Assembly (NCBI GenBank): GCA_002551355.1
Contig: NTHE01000060.1
Coordinates: 1 to 49,904, forward strand
Direction: 5' to 3'
DNA: 49,904 bases
Source of the DNA: Streptomyces sp. man185
GTDB lineage: Bacteria > Actinomycetota > Actinomycetes > Streptomycetales > Streptomycetaceae
Of the stretch, positions 47,699 to 49,904 are shown piece after piece. Position numbers and translations under genes: made by a program. Every line of letters starts with the position of its first letter. The stretch's first letter is position 1. The notes beneath the pieces were generated by a model. That model worked only from the letters and a program-made list of their open reading frames with translations, had not been told where the DNA came from and did not search any database.

Positions 47699-49904
47699 CT
47701 ACGCCGGACGGAACCACACGGTCGCCAGCGGCGGCAGCGTCAGCGAGATGCTGGAGGACCGCCCGTGCGCGGGCACGGCCTCCGCCTTCAGGGGCTCCTC
47801 GTTGCGCACGTCGCCACCGCCGTACCGGGCCGCGTCGGTGTTGAGGACCTCCACCCAGCCCTCCGTCCCGGTCTCCGGCACCCCGAGGCGGTACTCGCTC
47901 CGGACCGCCGGGGAGAAGTGCGAGACCGCGAGCAGCGGGGAGCCGTCCGCGTCGTACCGCAGGAACGCGAACACGTTGTCCTCGGCCGCCCCGCCGTCCA
48001 CCCAGCTGAAACCCTCCGGCACGGTGTCGCGCTGCCACAGCGCGGGCACCGCTCCGTACACCGCGTTCAGGTCGCCCACCAGGGTCCGCACCCCGCGGTG
48101 GTCGCCGGACGCCTCGTAGGACGGGTCCAGCAGCCACCAGTCCGGGCCGTGCCCCTCGGACCACTCCGCGCCCTGGGCGAACTCCTGCCCCATGAAAAGG
48201 AGTTGCTTGCCGGGGTGGGCCCACATGAAGCCTAGGTAGGCGCGGTGGTTGGCGCGCTGCTGCCACCAGTCGCCGGGCATCTTCGCCACCAGCGCCCGCT
48301 TGCCGTGCACCACCTCGTCGTGCGAGATCGGCAGCACGTAGTTCTCGCTGTACGCGTACACCATCGAGAACGTCATCTCGTCGTGGTGGTACTTGCGGTG
48401 GATCGGCTCCTTCGCCACGTACTGGAGCGAGTCGTGCATCCAGCCCATGTTCCACTTCAGCCCGAAGCCCAGGCCGCCACTGTCGGTGGGGCGGGTGACG
48501 CCGTCCCAGGCGGTGGACTCCTCGGCGATGGTGACGACGCCGGGGTTGCGCCGGTAGACGGTCGCGTTCATCTCCTGGAGGAAGGCGACCGCGTCCCAGT
48601 TCTCCCGTCCGCCCTGGTCGTTGGGCGACCACTGGCCGTCCTCGCGGGAGTAGTCGAGGTAGAGCATCGAGGCCACCGCGTCGACCCGCAGCCCGTCGAT
48701 GTGGAACTCCTCGCACCAGTACGTGGCGTTGGCGACGAGGAAGTTGCGGACCTCGGTGCGGCCGTAGTCGAACTCCAGCGTGCCCCAGTCCGGGTGTGCC
48801 GCGCGCCGCGGGTCGGCGTGCTCGTACAGCGGGCGCCCGTCGAACTCGGCCAACGCCCAGTCGTCGCGCGGGAAGTGGGCCGGAACCCAGTCCATGATGA
48901 CGCCGATGCCCGCCCGGTGCAGGGCATCGACCAGGAAGCGGAAGTCGTCCGGGGTGCCCAGTCGTGAGGTCGGCGCGTAGAACCCGGTGACCTGATAGCC
49001 CCAGGAGCCGCCGAAGGGGTGCTCGGAGACCGGCATCAGCTCGACGTGCGTGAAGCCGAGGTCCTTGACGTACGCGGGCAGCTGTTCGGCGAGCTGGCGG
49101 TACGTCAGTCCCGGTCGCCAGGAAGCGAGATGGACCTCGTAGACCGAGAACGGGGCCTCGTGCACCGGCCGGTCTCCCCGGTGCGCCATCCAGTCCGCGT
49201 CCCCCCACTCGTAGTGCTTGGCGGTGACGATCGACGCGGTCGCGGGCGGGACCTCGGTGCGCCGGGCCATCGGGTCGGCCCGCACCGTGTGCGAACCGTC
49301 CGGGCGGCAGATGTCGTACTTGTACAGCGCGCCCTCGCCGACCCCCGGCAGGAACAGCTCCCACACCCCGGTCGAGCCGAGTGAACGCATCGGGAAGCCC
49401 GTGCCGTCCCAGTAGTTGAAGTCACCGGTGATCCGCACCCCGCGCGCGTTCGGCGCCCACAGGGTGAACCGGGTCCCGGCCACCCCCTGGTGCTCCATCG
49501 GCTCCGCGCCCAGCGCCCGCCACAGCTCCTCGTGCCGGCCCTCGCCGATCAGGTGCAGGTCAAGATCGCCGATCGCGGGCCAGAAGCGGTACGGGTCCTC
49601 CACCTCGATGGTGTTGTCGTCGTACGCCACTTCCAGCCGGTACGCGGGGGCCTCCGGCACCGGCAGCACACCGGAGAAGAAGCCGTCGCCGTCGTCGTGC
49701 AGCTCGGCCCGCAGGCCGGTCGCCAGCACGGTGACGGCCCGGGCGAACGGCCGCAGCGCCCGCACCAGCACCCCGCCGGGGATCGGGTGGGCGCCGAGCA
49801 CGTCGTGCGGCGCGTGGTGGTCGCCGGCCAGCAGCCGGCCCCGGTCCGCGCCGTCCAGGGCCGGTGCGGGGCGCGCGCCCTGCCCGTCGCCGGCCTGCCG
49901 GGGG
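47699..49904 (-). CDS. glgB: 1,4-alpha-glucan branching enzyme (5' end outside window)
   Basis: GH13 branching enzyme that forms alpha-1,6 links in glycogen or GlgE-type glucan. 735 codons are present; the frame stays open to the window edge. An internal GTG at 49801 is not the start, because upstream codons still read family sequence (DHHAPHDVLGAHP). CBM48 module: RFTLWAPNARGVRITGDFNY. GH13 motifs: DWVPAHFP, the nucleophile in GLRVDAVASMLYLDYS, the acid/base Glu in IAEEST, and the transition-state Asp in PISHDEVVHGK. The all-beta C-domain ends LPPLATVWFRPA. By recall, glgB I in S. coelicolor adjoins pep2-treS-glgE, expected just beyond the right edge. Confidence 0.96.
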   Translation of the reverse strand, partial: PRQAGDGQGARPAPALDGADRGRLLAGDHHAPHDVLGAHPIPGGVLVRALRPFARAVTVLATGLRAELHDDGDGFFSGVLPVPEAPAYRLEVAYDDNTIEVEDPYRFWPAIGDLDLHLIGEGRHEELWRALGAEPMEHQGVAGTRFTLWAPNARGVRITGDFNYWDGTGFPMRSLGSTGVWELFLPGVGEGALYKYDICRPDGSHTVRADPMARRTEVPPATASIVTAKHYEWGDADWMAHRGDRPVHEAPFSVYEVHLASWRPGLTYRQLAEQLPAYVKDLGFTHVELMPVSEHPFGGSWGYQVTGFYAPTSRLGTPDDFRFLVDALHRAGIGVIMDWVPAHFPRDDWALAEFDGRPLYEHADPRRAAHPDWGTLEFDYGRTEVRNFLVANATYWCEEFHIDGLRVDAVASMLYLDYSREDGQWSPNDQGGRENWDAVAFLQEMNATVYRRNPGVVTIAEESTAWDGVTRPTDSGGLGFGLKWNMGWMHDSLQYVAKEPIHRKYHHDEMTFSMVYAYSENYVLPISHDEVVHGKRALVAKMPGDWWQQRANHRAYLGFMWAHPGKQLLFMGQEFAQGAEWSEGHGPDWWLLDPSYEASGDHRGVRTLVGDLNAVYGAVPALWQRDTVPEGFSWVDGGAAEDNVFAFLRYDADGSPLLAVSHFSPAVRSEYRLGVPETGTEGWVEVLNTDAARYGGGDVRNEEPLKAEAVPAHGRSSSISLTLPPLATVWFRPA

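Noticed and set aside
49799..49801. GTG taken as the glgB start
   Set aside because: The frame continues upstream with conserved branching-enzyme sequence, so the gene is cut by the window edge.

Overview
This is chromosomal DNA from a Streptomyces (Actinomycetota). It is very GC-rich with strong third-position GC bias. It carries genus markers: the polarisome coiled-coil protein Scy, the CslA/GlxA tip-glycan pair, a LAxTG sortase substrate, AIM24 and DUF3817 genes, and several leaderless-looking promoters. From memory, the order scy, mce, thiolase, meaB, TCS, marR, AIM24, DUF3817 ... icmA ... thioredoxin, DUF6230/DUF6114, pyk, ackA, pta, pfkA ... glgB matches the S. coelicolor core segment around SCO5397-SCO5440. 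No phage, plasmid, IS transposase, CRISPR, rRNA or tRNA gene was seen. Both edges cut genes: scy on the left and glgB on the right.

Layout. 0-5.1 kb: 5' part of scy, then methylmalonyl-CoA epimerase, divergent from a thiolase-meaB pair. 5.1-8.7 kb: a PepSY protein divergent from an OmpR-type two-component pair, then a MarR regulator resembling AbsC. 8.8-11.7 kb: a three-gene AIM24 operon, then DUF3817 plus a thiamine-binding-type small protein. 11.9-18.6 kb: a cell-surface glycan locus of cslA, glxA, a SigE-family sigma factor, a membrane-anchored propeller-like protein, and a convergent GH6 lipoprotein. 18.8-24.0 kb: ArsR-like regulator/MFS exporter pair, MarR, a second DUF3817 and icmA. 24.0-29.1 kb: a second two-component pair, a MurG-like glycosyltransferase with an NAD-dependent sugar dehydratase, and a TetR regulator. 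29.5-33.8 kb: thioredoxin-TPR protein, then the DUF6230/DUF6114/acidic-protein trio behind a 650-bp non-coding region with operator-like palindromes. 33.9-40.1 kb: pyk, ackA, pta and pfkA. 40.2-45.0 kb: XRE regulator and a CitAB-like pair divergent from a C4-dicarboxylate symporter. 45.2-49.9 kb: LAxTG surface protein, an imine-reductase-like oxidoreductase and glgB.

Functional links. Epimerase, MeaB and isobutyryl-CoA mutase belong to B12-dependent acyl-CoA metabolism and thiolase feeds it. Pyk, AckA, Pta and PfkA control glycolysis and acetate overflow. The CitAB-like system probably controls the adjacent symporter. CslA makes a beta-glucan-like polymer, GlxA oxidises it and the GH6 protein may trim it. 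The least explained parts are the sigma/propeller pair inside the glycan locus, the MurG-like/dehydratase pair, and the DUF6230-DUF6114 trio. Several strong palindromes are good regulator targets. All ortholog names and SCO numbers are recalled, not searched.
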